The notes beneath the pieces were generated by a model. It was not told the origin of the DNA. It made no database searches and saw nothing but the letters and a program-made list of their open reading frames with translations. The position numbers were made by a program, and so were the translations under genes. A stretch of DNA of 64,000 nucleotides from Balaenoptera acutorostrata. Taxonomy: Eukaryota > Chordata > Mammalia > Artiodactyla > Balaenopteridae. The number at the start of each line of letters is the position of its first letter. Positions within the stretch are counted from its first letter, which is position 1. Shown here piece after piece: positions 36,895 to 48,520 of this stretch. The stretch is taken from positions 45,506,910 through 45,570,909 of the forward strand of contig NC_080067.1 of assembly GCF_949987535.1 (NCBI RefSeq). The letters run 5' to 3'.

Positions 36895-37815
36895 GTTTAT
36901 TCTCTTTACATGTTCTTTTCCTCTAGAAATAGAAATATATCACAAATATATTTCCATGTCATTGAAGAGTCTTCTATAAGAACATTTTTAATGATTGTCT
37001 CACTGCATGGTGTCACAGTTTACATTATATTCCGGGTTGGGCTTTTAAGGGATTCCTATTCTTCACCATTCTAGATATGCTACGCTGATTTAATTTCCTG
37101 TCTCTTATGGAGCATGGAGCACCTAACCCTCATCCCACAAACAGCCCCTGGAAGAAGTAACCCTGTACATCCTATGACAGTTCTCTTCCCAGACAAACAA
37201 TAGTTGATTGGATGAAGTCAGTCAATCTATTGGCACTCAGCAAGCAATCAATCCAAATCAATCAAGAATTTTAACTAAGAGAACCAGAAAATGCAGAAGA
37301 GAATAGGCATTTCAAATGCTTTCATTTGAAAGCCTTGCATGCCTTGCAACCTAATACTTGCAACCAAAAGAAGCTAACTAAAAAAACTGTGGTAAAGCTC
37401 AAGGCTGAATCTTTTTTTTTTTAACTGATTCATGCTTATTTCATAGAATAATGCTTAGAAGTGGGATGCTAGCTCAACTTTATATATTTAAAAATTTTTT
37501 TTGACTTATATTGCCAAATTGCTCTCTAGAAATGTTAAATCAGTTTATTCTCTTTCCAACCATCACTAAAGATTAGTTTTTCGATTTTATTTCCAAAATC
37601 GTATCTCACTGTTTTAAGTTGTACAGTTAAACTTAAAACAGGTTCCAAGTGAGCTTTAATATTTTCTGTGGGTATTAGCCATTTGTATTTCTTCTTTCAT
37701 GAATTGCCGTTAGTGATCATTTGCCCGTTTTTTTCTGAAATAATCATATTTTTCTTATTGATTTAAAATAACTCTTTATATGTTACAGACTTTAATCTTG
37801 ATCAGGATCCTTTTC
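36895..37815 (-). repeat. Ancient L1M 3' region fragments, antisense
   Basis: TTCCATGTCATTGAAGAGTC, 'TTCACCATTCTAGATATGCTACGC' and, after a gap, GCTTAGAAGTGGGATGCTAG, TTGCCAAATTGCTCTCTAG and 'AACTCTTTATATGTTACAG' are antisense L1M 3' motifs. The stretch 37085-37420 between them is unassigned. Confidence 0.6.
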
Positions 37816-38279
37816 ATTATGAGCTAGTGGGAATTAGAAGGAAGGCAGAAAAAGATGGACCAAGGATTTGGGTAAAGGTCAGCAGCCAAAAGAGGGTCAG
37901 GTCAGGGGACGCTCCACCTCCTGACTCTCCTTCCTTTTCCCTAGATGTGTCTTAAATGTGGAATACAGGTGTCGCTGGATACTCACAGAGACTTTCAAAG
38001 GGGTATATAAACAGAGAGATTTTTAAGTCCAGATCCTCACATTTCATATAACTTGTTCCTTAAATCGACTGCCTGAGAACTCCTTTCCTACCTCAATTTT
38101 CCAATAGTGTTTCTCCTGTTTTAGAAAATCTCATTAAGGTGATTTGCACTGGGGCACGCATATTGGGAGACATTGCTATAACCACCTTTAATCCCATCTA
38201 TGTGAACAAAATTTCTCAGTGTTTTTACTGAGATGCATTTTCAAAAATTAAAAATTATTTTTCTTAAGAATGACCTATC
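37816..38279. other. Unassigned sequence
   Basis: Nothing recognised. Confidence 0.4.
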
Positions 38280-38292
38280 AAAAGTTGTAATA

Positions 38293-38635
38293 TAGGGGCT
38301 TCCCTGGTGGCTTAGTGGTTAGGAGTCCGCCTGCCAATGCAGGGGACACGGGTTCGAGCCCAGGTCCGGGAGGATCCCACATGCCGCGGAGCAACTAAGC
38401 CTGTGCACCACAACTACTGAGCCTGCACTCTAGAGCCAGTGAGCCACAACTACTGAGCCCACGTGCCACAACTACTGAAGCCCACAAGCCTAGAGCCCGT
38501 GCTCCACAACAAGAGAAGCCACCGCAATGAGAAACCTGAGCAGCGCAAGGAAGAGTGGCCCCCGCTCACCGCAACTGGAGAAAGCCCACGCACAGCAACA
38601 AAGACCCAATGCAGCCAAAAATAGATTAAAAAAAA
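38293..38635 (+). mobile_element. CHR-type SINE, longer variant
   Basis: Full-length element with A box TGGCTTAGTGG, B box GGTTCGAGCCC and several 'CCACAACTACTGAGCC' units in the body. A 13-bp target-site duplication AAAAGTTGTAATA lies at 38280-38292 and 38636-38648. It diverges more from the young copies and resembles the 50993-51424 subtype. Confidence 0.95.
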
Positions 38636-38679
38636 AAAAGTTGTAATAGATCCATGCTGTTTTGATCAGTTACGGCATA

Positions 38680-39060
38680 TATTGATCAGGATAGTGTAAG
38701 CTACCTTACAGTAACTAATAAACCTAAAACTTCAATGGCTTACCCAACAAAAGTGTATTGCTAATTTTTATATCACAGTCTGGTGAAGACAAGGAGGCTC
38801 ATTTGGGGGACTCTCCTCCAAGGGGGCCTTAGATAACTCTGCTTCCATCTTGCATCTTTGCCATCTCAGAGTTTCCAGCTTTCAACAGAGAGAGAGAGAA
38901 GGAGAACTAGAGCTCAACTCACTGTGAACTAGGACAGGAAACAATACATCATTTCTGTTCAGACTCCCAAAGGGAAACTGAGAAATATAAACTTCCTGTA
39001 CCTCCAAGAAGATAAAAGGATGTGGTGAACAGAGCATTGTTTCTGCCACAGGTATTCCCA
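38680..39060 (+). repeat. Old interspersed repeat, family not named
   Basis: The pattern 'AACTTCAATGGCTTACCCAAC', CTTGCATCTTTGCCATCTC, GGGAAACTGAGAAATATAAA and 'GTGAACAGAGCATTGTTTCTGCCACAG' is one I associate with an old mammalian interspersed repeat, but I cannot fix the family. Confidence 0.45.
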
Positions 39061-40385
39061 ATAATGATTGTAATGATGACTCAATCCAGGTGAATATTTT
39101 TTTAGCAGTTAGAACCTTATGACCAGAGGTAAGGAAAAAAATGCTCTAATTTCACTTTATTTTTATAGAGAAGTATGAAATGGGAAATAGTTAAATACTC
39201 TTAATCACAAAAAGACATTTTATTAGGATAAAGTTCGGTAAATGAATAGAAATAAAAATGCAAGGGGAAAACGAAAAGATATAAAATTTGCAACTCTTAC
39301 CCAGTGGGTGATAGCAGGTATCAATTTGCTGTAGTATTTATTCCATTCCATTCCATTGGATTTATTATTATTTATTTATTATGATGAGTTAAGTAACAGT
39401 GTCACTTTAAAAAGCCAGTACTGACAACAGACCATAAATTATATCCTTTGCTACTGTTCAAGATTTTGATGAAATGTTTTACATTACAACATAGAACTGA
39501 AGGAGGGTGCATAGTTTTTCAAAATTCCATTAGGAGATAGTGAACAAAAGCATTGCAGCCCAGTGTCCTATTCTATCTTTAAGGAAACACCCACCCAGTT
39601 TGATTTCTTTCTTAAAAAACTAAGAAAGAAAAATCCACTGTAATGGAACTGCTTCTGTTGCACTGGACTTGCAGATGCCCTGAGCTGCAAACCACAGTAG
39701 TTTATGACACCAACTTCCCAGGAAGTCCAGGGATAGAGAGTGCCAGACACAGAAACATATTTCTTGGCAGAGTTCACATGTCAAGGTAACAACCAGACCC
39801 ACAGTCACCCACACCCTGCTTAGCTTTGCGGTCAAGCTACCTTAGGATTTAAGTCTTCCGCCCAGAAGTCGGTGAATTCTTACTGCCTTGCTCATCAGCT
39901 GGTCATATTCATCCACTCTCCCAGCTAAATAAACATCCTGCCACTTTACAGAAGAATCTAAAGCAGCCTGTCTTTTTGACTGTGGAAGATGGCAGTTTTA
40001 GACAGGGTTCTAGCCCTCCTTCCTAAAAAGGCCCATTGACCTTTATTGCAAGTGAAATAGCTTATGGGAACAGTAAATGGCTAACCTCACTGTACCATAA
40101 AATAGAGCTCCCTACAGCCTCTTCTCTCTCAGCTCTGGCGAGAAGCCTGTAACAGCACTCCTCATAAAAGCCTCCGTGCCATTCCCCAGGTGCAACCCTT
40201 ACAGAAGTACAAATAGGAAGTTTCCAAAATTGCTTGAAGAGAAGATAGTTTAAGAATAATGCCAACTATTTAGCAGATGTTTCTTGACCGGAATTTGAGA
40301 TCCCTTTCTTTTTCGCATTTGCTCTTTAACTAGTATAAGTGACAACTGACAACATACTGGAAACATAGGCGAGGAAGCTTACATT
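39061..40385. other. Unassigned sequence
   Basis: No gene recognised. A short (ATTCC)n run occurs at about 39341-39358. Confidence 0.4.
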
Positions 40386-40399
40386 AAAAGGCAATTGAG

Positions 40400-40694
40400 G
40401 GCTTCCCTGGTGGCGCAGTGGTTGAGAATCTGCCTGCCAATGCAGGGGACACGGGTTCGAGCCCTGGTCTGGGAAGATCCCATATGCCGCGGAGCAACTA
40501 GGCCCGTGAGCCACAATTACTGAGCCTGCGCGTCTGGAGCCTGTGCTCCGCAACAAGAGAGGCCGCGATAGTGAGAGGCCCGCGCACTGCGATGAAGAGT
40601 GGTCCCCACTTGCCACAACTAGAGAGAGCCCTCGCACAGAAACGAAGACCCAACACAGCCATAAATAAATAAATAAATATTTAAAAAAAAAAAA
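40400..40694 (+). mobile_element. CHR-type tRNA-derived SINE
   Basis: Full-length young copy: A box TGGCGCAGTGG, B box GGTTCGAGCCC, (AAAT)n and a poly(A) tail. A perfect 14-bp duplication AAAAGGCAATTGAG flanks it at 40386-40399 and 40695-40708. The 158-codon minus-strand frame across it is an artefact. Confidence 0.97.
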
Positions 40695-40914
40695 AAAAGG
40701 CAATTGAGAATGCCATCTGATTTGGAGATTAAAAAAGTAAATTCTACTCTCTGAACCAATGAAGTTAGAAGTCATAAAATAGAATCTTTTGTCAGGTTTC
40801 AAAAAATAAATAAATACCTGATTCTAAAATATTGATTGAGCAACAACCATTTGCAAGATGAAGTGCTACAGGAACTAAGAAGAAAGATGAGATCAGCTTC
40901 AAAGTCAAGAATTC

Positions 40915-41160
40915 AGAAAGTCCTTTTCTGACCAACACACAGTCATCCCCTTCACATATCTTATTTTATTTTCACCATGGAGTTTATCACTACCTGACAT
41001 TTTCTCCTTTATTTCTTTATTGGTCTCTCTCCCCATGAGAATGTAAGCTCCATGATTATTGAGACTTTGCCCATTTTGTCCACAGCTATAACCCCAGGGT
41101 TCTGAACAGAGCCCAGCATGTCGTAGACTTTCAGCACATTTTTGTCAAAGAATGAGTAAA
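40915..41160 (+). repeat. L2 LINE 3' end
   Basis: CAGTCATCCCCTTCACATAT, CTCCCCATGAGAATGTAAGC, TCCATGATTATTGAGACTTTG, 'CACAGCTATAACCCCAGGGTTCTGAACAGAGCC' in L2 3' order. Confidence 0.85.
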
Positions 41161-42440
41161 TTCCCAAGCCTCAGAAGGAGCGTGGACTCACAAGGGGCAG
41201 AAATTGAAACCCCAAATACAAATAATATTCATTTATGTATTCATTAAAAAAGAGAACAAACAGCAATAAGACACAAAGAATTGAAGGATCTTATGGAAAG
41301 AATCAGGTTTCCTAGAGGAACTAATGATATTGGGCTTCAATTCCCTGGGCTAGTGTGGGGCTGGGGGACAGGGCAAAGTGTGGAGTATACACAGGGAATA
41401 TTGGTTCCATGCCTATAACTTTATATAAAAAGAAGGATTGCTAGCAAAGACTTTATGATAGTCAACCAATTATTAAGCCTTTGTTCAGTATATTTCCTGT
41501 ACCCTACATCATGTGTTAGTCAGTCCTTCCTAAATATGGGTGTCCAGATGATTCCTGGTTCTGCCCTCTCAGCTTAGGTCACACCCATAGCATCACCAAA
41601 TAAAACACCCAGTCTTTAAAAGGAAGGCAATCTGTAATCTTTAAAGAGGCCTCCACCTGGTATGAGCTCCCAAGAGCACATTTTAAGTATGTAATCTACA
41701 TGATTTCAGGTTATGCTGTGATTGTCTTGCTAGGGCCTTAGGGACAGACCATATGCCTGTGGATGGGTGGATGAACACTTCCTAGAAGGGAATGAATCTT
41801 TCTTTTCACTGTCGTTCTAGAAGTTATCAATACTGGGCAGAGAATAAGGGCTCTGGAAGTGGGCCTTACACTTGGGTCAGAGATTATCTTTCTCCTCTTT
41901 TATGGGGGAGGGTGGGTAGTCATATTGTCCAAACTCCAGGAAGTAGAGGTTCTCTTGGCATCTGGAGGCAGGTACCCAGCCCCAAAGGGGACCCTGAGGC
42001 CAGTCCGGGATGTGTTGTTCTATTTCTCTTCCATTCACTTCCACCTTTCAGTAATGTCTTCTTGTATTTTATCCTGGTGTTAACTGTCTTGGAGATAGAG
42101 GTGGGAATCTGTCTCACATTGGTTGGAGTGACAGAAGGGAGAAGAGCTCCCCTTCCCTGTTACCCCTGGTGAGGCTGTCATGGGGTGAGCTGCACCAGCA
42201 GAGGACAGCTGAGTTCAGAAGCATCTTGTGAAGGTCACTTGTAGCAGTGACAGCTGAGTAGAGAGAACAAAAGGAGGCTCTGCCTGCCTTGCTTATGCTT
42301 GAGATGGCCTCTGAAAGTACCTGGAAACCTGGAGGAATAGCTGAGGGACAATTAGAGGAAGAATTATCCCTGGCAGTCAGTTTAGTCACTAAAATTAATA
42401 AACTTGTTCCAGATAAATTCTTAGTAAAATTGAAATTTCA
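41161..42440. other. Unassigned sequence
   Basis: No gene supported. A 126-codon plus-strand frame at 41792-42172 and its antisense partners look like chance open frames. Confidence 0.4.
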
Positions 42441-42450
42441 TACATAACTT

Positions 42451-42895
42451 ATTTTTAACATCTTTATTGGAGTATAATTGCTTTACAATGGTGTGTTAGT
42501 TTCTGCTTTATAACAAAGTGAATCAGCTAAACATATACATATATCCCCATATCCCCTCCCTCTTGCATCTCCCTCCCACCCTCCCTATCCCACCCCTCTA
42601 GGTGGTCACAAAGCACTGAGCTGATCTCCCTGTGCTATGCAGCTGCTTGCCACTAGCTATCGGTTTTACATTTGGTAGTGTATATATGTCCATGCCACTC
42701 TCTCACTTCGTCCCAGCTTACCCTTCCCCCTCCCCGTGTCCTCAGGTCCATTCTATAATAGGTCTGTGTCTTTATTCCTGTCCTGCCCCTAGGTTCTTCA
42801 TAACCAATTTTTTTTTTTTGGATTCCATATATATGTGTTAGCATACGGTATTTGTTTTTCTTTCTGACTTACTTCACTCTGTATGACAGTCTCTA
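42451..42895 (-). mobile_element. 5'-truncated L1 3' end, antisense
   Basis: Antisense cetartiodactyl L1: AACATCTTTATTGGAGTATA, TTATAACAAAGTGAATCAGC, GCACTGAGCTGATCTCCCTG, TTACATTTGGTAGTGTATAT, CTTCACTCTGTATGACAGTC. It stops at TCTCTAG, close to the position where copies A and B at 12-13 kb also stop. No clear target-site duplication was found. Confidence 0.92.
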
Positions 42896-43628
42896 GTAAG
42901 GAATTATCCATTCTAATTTTTTTCCAAGGCAGCACCTTGCTCAATAGTGAAATACAAGGTTTCCCTTTAAAGTGAAGAAAAGGCAACATTGGTAACGTAT
43001 TTCACATATAATATTGTTCAAGTACTACCCAATTGGATAAGAGAAAAATATATATAAATAATTGAAAAGGATGAGCCCCAATGATAACTATTTATAGATG
43101 ATATAATCACATAGCTAAAAGTGAGCCACATGGAAAACTACTGGAAATGATAAGATAATCCAGGAAAACTGGTTATAAAATGCAATAATCTATAACCAGT
43201 AACTTTTCTACATAAAAACAAGTTAGAAAATGTAATGAAAAAAATTCCCATTTACAAGAGTGCTCAGAATAGTAAAATACTTTACAAGAAAAATAACAAT
43301 AAATGTGCAGGATGTTTATGACTTGGAGGAATCTTGAAAGAATAAAATGCCATTTTCAATGTTTAGATTAAAAATTAAGTATTATAATGATGTCAACTTT
43401 CTTTAAATTAAATTATTCATTGAATGTAACAGCAACAAAAATGCCAAGAAGTTTTTTTGGTTATTGTTTGAAATCACATGTCTCAAATAAAGATATTCAT
43501 TACACAATTATTATAGTTGCCATAGCCTGGAAACAATATGAATGTACATCAATAAGAGACTGGTTAAATTATAGTTTATTCCCAGAGGATAACATTATGA
43601 TATCCTGCTATTTTTAAAAAATAAGGGA

Positions 43629-43836
43629 GGGAATTCCCTGGCAGTCCAGTTGTTAGGCCTCTCTGCTTTCACTGCCGAGCGCACAAGTTCAATCCCTGTT
43701 CAGGGAACTAAGATCCTGCAAGCTGCATGGTGTGGCCAAAAAAAATTAAAAATAAGATAAAATGAAATGAAATAAAATGAAATAAAATAAAACAAAATAG
43801 TAAAGTAAAATAAAATAAAATAGAATAAAGGGAGAT
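43629..43836 (+). mobile_element. Older CHR (tRNA-Glu-derived) SINE
   Basis: GAATTCCCTGGCAGTCCAG, 'TCTGCTTTCACTGCCGAGCG', the B-box-like AGTTCAATCCC, 'CAGGGAACTAAGATCCTGCAAGC' and TGGTGTGGCC are an older CHR subtype shared with other Cetartiodactyla. The tail is a degenerate (AAAAT)n run to about 43827. Flanks AATAAGGGAG and AATAAAGGGAG are a possible target-site duplication. Confidence 0.88.
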
Positions 43837-43904
43837 CTGCAGGCCTGGATGTGGAATAATCTCTAAGTGTATTGTTAACTGAAAAGCTCAAGTTGCAGAA
43901 ATAC

Positions 43905-44040
43905 ATACACACACACAAATGACATACTATATCTATACATGTGTGTACATATATAAAGATATACACACATAGATATACATACACATATATACATAGATAT
44001 ATTATGATGTCATGTGTAAACACACACACACACATACACG
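43905..44040. repeat. CA/TA-rich microsatellite region
   Basis: Imperfect (AC)n, (TATAC)n and (AC)n runs, with the longest uninterrupted (AC)n at about 44020-44033. Confidence 0.85.
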
Positions 44041-44264
44041 TGCTTCGAAGAGCACTCAAGAAGCCTTGCCACTGGAGATAAGGAATGGGGGATGGGGTAA
44101 AAAAGACTTACCTTTTTGCCATATATCCTTTCTATGCCACTTGGTGTTTTTACTATATGTATATCTTAACTTTTCAAGAGAAAAAAAGTTTTTAAGCAAT
44201 AAAATGAATAAAAGCATAGACCTAAAAAAGATACTTGTTCAGGTTAATGGTATCAAAATGTAAA

Positions 44265-44690
44265 TGGGCATTCCCATCTACCCGCTGTCAACTTCTACTC
44301 ATATCCTAGAGAAATTCCTGCCCGTATGCACAAGTAGACACGTACAAGGAGAGAGGGGCATGGCATGGAGGGGGCAACTAAAACGTTATCTATCTCTATA
44401 GTATCTACGACTTAGAATGTGAATACATATTCATAATAAAAAATTGGAAACAAATATCCATCAGCGGGAGATATTTAATAAATTTTGGTACAGCTAAGGA
44501 CTATGCAGATGTTAAAAAGAATGCAATAAGTCCATACATAACATAGAAAGTTGTTCATGGTATAATGTTATTAAGTGGAAAATCAAATTGTAGCACTATG
44601 TATGTAGTAGTAGTAATTTTTGTGTGTAAGCATAAAAAGTGTATGGAAGGAAATATATCAAACCATAAATAGTAGATGCCTGAGTGAAAC
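44265..44690 (+). repeat. Second ancient L1M 3' fragment
   Basis: CAAATATCCATCAGCGGGAG, 'TTGGTACAGCTAAGGACTATGC', GATGTTAAAAAGAATGCAAT, 'GTTCATGGTATAATG' and AAGTGGAAAATCAAATTG are common L1M 3' UTR motifs. Confidence 0.75.
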
Positions 44691-46130
44691 AGTATTTTAT
44701 CCACTTCCTCCGAGCCAAGCCTGCTCCTCTGTATTTCCTTCCAAGCTGCTTCCTGAGAGAGTAAGAGGTTTCTGGTCTGGGCTGTGAATCCTGGTGAGCT
44801 GGGTCACTGATGTAGTCCTGGCTCCAATCTGGCCTTTAGCAACTCTTTAGTGGGGTGCAGAGCTCTCTTGCAGCCACCAGCAACATTATACTCTGGTTCC
44901 TAATCTGCAGCTCCTTGTGTGTATTGGCTCCTGGGGGATTTTGCATGGGGGGGAATGACGGGGTTGACGTGTTCCTGTGGCTTCCCCATAACCCCTAAGA
45001 GATACCGCCAGGCGTCTCTAGAGGGAACTTTCCCTTTTCACTTTTTACCACCGGCATCCATGGATTTTTGGAAAAAAAGTTTATAAAACTGTAAAGCAAA
45101 TGTAAATTGCAAAAAAAAAAAAAAACTTTGACATTCCTAAGAATAAGCTTAACCTTAAGCTTGAACATAAAAATAACACACGTAAAATGATATATCTTTA
45201 CTGATGCTTCTCACCGTCATGTGCAAAGGATTTGTGACCACAAGAGGATTAATAACCACTCTACTCAACCCGTTTAGTTTATTTTGTTTGTTTGGTTTTT
45301 GTTATACTCATTTTTTCTTTTCCAAAATGGGTAATACACTATTACTTGATATGTATTTAGTTAAAAAGAATATTAAATAAGTTTGATCAAGCTACATCTT
45401 TACTAGATAAATTTTAGTTTACATTATTAACATTTTATTAGGAAAAAAATCTATTACTTTCCTTTAAGCATTTTATTACGTTTATTAAGTCTTGATTTAT
45501 TTACACATTCATTTGGAATCACATGGTCTCCTCTCCCTTTCTTTTCCCTTCTCCCATGAGAGAAATTCTCTGAAATAATTTTAGAAAAGAAAATATGATT
45601 ACTGAGTCAAAAGCTACAAAAATATTAATGCCTCCTGATGCAAGTTTTCAGTTTGCTTTTTATAGCTTAACTTCTTTGATTTTGCAATACCTTATAAGGT
45701 ATAAATATATTCATTTAATACAAGCCTCAACAGCTTTAAGCAATACATATAATTTTTTAACTGCTAGTTAATTTACACCAAAGTTTCCCTCTTTATTCCT
45801 AAAATAAGCCCATCCTCTGAGACATATCTGTTTGTTTACTGATAAACATTATCAGATTTGGAATCTCTCGCTGGAAGTCTTCCCACATAAGGAAACATGT
45901 TTGTGAGACTTCTTTCCTGAACATCACTATCACATAATGCTTTATCCTTACCAGGTCCACAAATCATAAGATATTCAGTGAAAATGGACATTGTAGGATA
46001 TCACTTTGACGTACGGTCAACTCAAGGGCGACTGAATGGTAGCGCAGGTGTGTGGCGTGTGACACATGCAGGCCCCACCCCCAGGTGCAGTGAGTCACTC
46101 AGCTGGCAGAGCGCTCCCCTGGGATAATGG
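44691..46130. other. Unassigned AT-rich sequence
   Basis: No gene seen. 45430-45800 may contain further antisense L1M debris, too diverged to place. Confidence 0.4.
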
Positions 46131-46152
46131 CACCATCAAGAGAACCTCTTGA

Positions 46153-46457
46153 GGGCTTCCCTGGTGGCGCAGTGGTTGAGAGTCTGCCTGCCAATGCAGG
46201 GGACACGGGTTCGAGCCCTGGTCTGGGAAGATCCCACATGCCGCAGAACAGCTGGGCCCGTGAGCCACAATTACTGAGCCTGCGCGTCTGGAGCCTGTGC
46301 TCCGCAACAGGAGAGGCTGCGACAGTGAGAGGCCCGCGCACCGCGATGAAGAGTGGCCCCCGCTCGCCACAACTAGAGAAAGCCCTCGCACAGAAACGAA
46401 GACCCAACACAGCCATAAATAAAATAAATAAAATTAAATTTAAAAAAAAAAAAAAAA
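46153..46457 (+). mobile_element. CHR-type tRNA-derived SINE
   Basis: Full-length young copy with A box TGGCGCAGTGG, B box GGTTCGAGCCC and a poly(A) tail. Perfect 15-bp target-site duplication AAGAGAACCTCTTGA at 46138-46152 and 46458-46472. Long open frames on both strands here (97-126 codons) are SINE artefacts. Confidence 0.97.
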
Positions 46458-46846
46458 AAGAGAACCTCTTGACACTCACTCATCTAGGCTGATAGCGTCG
46501 TTTAGACAAGCTAAGAGCCAAAAGAATGCCAAGGTCAGTGTTTCTGTAGCAAGAATTAATTTTTATTAATTTAAAAATGAAAATGGTAAATAACATTTAA
46601 GACAGTCTTACAGAAATCATATCATAGTCCAACACTATGAACTATACAGCTATTTTCAGTTTTGCATATGGCCTTCCATTTCTTATAGATAGTTAGCTAC
46701 TCACAATCATAGGTATTTTATCTTCTGTTGCTCTCAGTTAACTTTATATCACAAGCATGGTTCCATGTTTGTATAGAGCTTTCATAATTATTATTTTTAA
46801 TGGCTGCATGAAGGCCATTTGATTAATTTTATTACTCTGTCTATTC

Positions 46847-46870
46847 CAGTGCCTATTATAATAGGCACTG
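46847..46870. repeat. 24-bp perfect palindrome
   Basis: The 12-base arm CAGTGCCTATTA is followed directly by its reverse complement with no loop. It lies at the junction between L1M-like and MIR-like sequence. Confidence 0.95.
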
Positions 46871-47095
46871 ATGAGAGCATAGGATGATGCTAGTCTAAGT
46901 GCTGGTGCCAAAACACCTCAGTTCAAATGTAAGTTTATTAACCTCTGTGCCTTAGTTTCCTGGTCTTTAAAATGAGGTTGATGACAATTCCAACCACACG
47001 GGTTTGTCATGATTAAATGAATTAATTTGCATAAAGTACTTAGAACAGTGCCTGGTACGTGGTGACCAGTCAATAAACGTGAACTATTATTATTG
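46871..47095 (+). repeat. MIR SINE
   Basis: TTAACCTCTGTGCCTTAG, TTTCCTGGTCTTTAAAATGAG, CATGATTAAATGAATTAAT, 'TTAGAACAGTGCCTGGTACGTGGTGACC' and TCAATAAACGTGAACTATTA match MIR in order. Confidence 0.85.
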
Positions 47096-47439
47096 ACGTA
47101 TAAATGACTTTGGAGCCTTCAAGTCATCTCTTGCTTTTGCTATTACAGACAGCAGTGCAATGAACATCTCTACTTATCAGATGTTTTGCTTCTGTATAAT
47201 TATTTCCTTATATTAAATTTCTAGGAATCAGATTGCTGGGTCAAAGAGTTTATCACAGTGATTACTTTTAAAGAAATTCCTTGAACCTTTGCCCTTGAAG
47301 AAAATGTGATGGCATGGAAAACAAATACTAGTTGCTATAAAAGAGATGATCAAGAAGAGAAATCATGGCTTTATTTGATAACAATAGTTTAGTAAAACCC
47401 CATTTTATTCATAAAACTGGGTAGGTAGACCTTATACAA

Positions 47440-47590
47440 AGAGCCTGGGTTCCATTCAACTGATTTAAGCCAATAAGTATTTCCCAGTCTGCTCTATGCT
47501 TGTTCCATGCTAGGTGTTAAGCAGAGTATGGAAGGGTATGAAGTGGCCTTTGTCCTTAAAGAGTCAAAATCTATGTAAGAAGGTAAGATA
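47440..47590 (-). repeat. L2 LINE 3' end, antisense, diverged
   Basis: CCAATAAGTATTTCCCAG, 'CTATGCTTGTTCCATGCTAGG' and TTGTCCTTAAAGAGTC resemble antisense L2 3' end. Confidence 0.5.
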
Positions 47591-47744
47591 TGAAGGTAGT
47601 ATGAGACTATAGAATCAGGGGCCAAATTACATTTCTTTTCATCCGAAATCTATGGTACAGACACCAAATATTAGGCATAGTCAGCTGGCAATCAAGAGAC
47701 AATATTCAGTTTCTGGTGAAGAAAAAAGTGTGTGGGGGAGAGAC

Positions 47745-48066
47745 GGGCAATGATACAGATGAACTTGTATACAAAACAGAAATAGACCCACAGACATAGA
47801 AAAACTTACGGTTACCAAAGGGGAAGGGGGGATATGATAAATTAGGAAGATGGGATTAACATATACTCACTACTATATATAAAACAGATAACCAACAAGG
47901 ACCTACTATATAGCACAGGGAACTCTACTCAATATTTTGTAATAACCTATAAGGGAAAAGAATCTGAAAAAGAATATATATATATATATATATATATATC
48001 TGAATCTCTGTGTTGTACACCTGAAACTAACACAACATTGTAAATCAACTATACTTCAATAAAAAA
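47745..48066 (+). mobile_element. 5'-truncated L1 3' end, older subtype
   Basis: ACAGAAATAGACCCACAGAC, AACTTACGGTTACCAAAGGG, 'CAACAAGGACCTACTATATAGCACAGGGAAC', GTTGTACACCTGAAACTAAC and 'AATCAACTATACTTCAATAAAAAATT' mark a cetartiodactyl L1 3' UTR. A (TA)n microsatellite at 47974-47999 is part of it. Confidence 0.9.
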
Positions 48067-48520
48067 TTAGTTCATTGATTAAATATATGAAGGGATAAAA
48101 AGAGAAAAGTGCGTGACCATCCAATTGATAACTAAATTCAGCTCCACTTTTTTTCTCAGAATCTAACATTTTATAATTGTTTTCAATACACCTCAAACCA
48201 GCAGGCCAGACCTGCATTTGAATATCAGCCACAGAAAATATTTGCTCTTGCTAAAACACATTCTTATCCCTGCCAGTTAAGATAAAAGCACTCAGACTTC
48301 AACTGTGGGCTTTAGCCAAGGGGGCCCAAAAGGGGTGCTGAGGAGTGGAGATGGCTTTGGTGGAGAACTGGGGGTGTGTGTGTCTGTTTAGGAAGGGCCC
48401 CTGCTAGCTGAAATAACAAAATCATCTCTATCTCGCCTGTTTTTAGGGAACAATGCGAACGTGCCTGAAACAACAAAAATCTCCCACCACCACTCTGCTG
48501 TCCTCTCTCTTTTGTCTCAG

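Larger units (their letters stand above)
43000..44260 (+). repeat. Ancient L1M 3' part, interrupted by a CHR SINE
   Basis: Sense L1 ORF2 3' debris (GATATAATCACATAGCTAAA, AAAAATTCCCATTTACAAG, 'GTGCAGGATGTTTATGACTTGG') followed by 3' UTR motifs (GCCATAGCCTGGAAACAATA, GAGACTGGTTAAATTATAG). After the SINE it resumes with 'GATGTGGAATAATCTCTAAGTG'. No frame survives. Confidence 0.7.
46570..47250 (-). repeat. Ancient L1M 3' region, antisense, split by MIR-like sequence
   Basis: The left part (TCATATCATAGTCCAACACT, ATTTTTAATGGCTGCATG) and the right part (CAGTGCAATGAACATCTC, TTTCTAGGAATCAGATTGCTGGGTC up to about 47250) are successive pieces of an antisense L1M 3' region. The MIR-like segment lies between them. 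Confidence 0.65.

Noticed and set aside
46099..46492. 121-126-codon open frames on both strands
   Set aside because: They are translations of the CHR SINE and recur at every SINE copy (17286, 33392, 40326); not genes.
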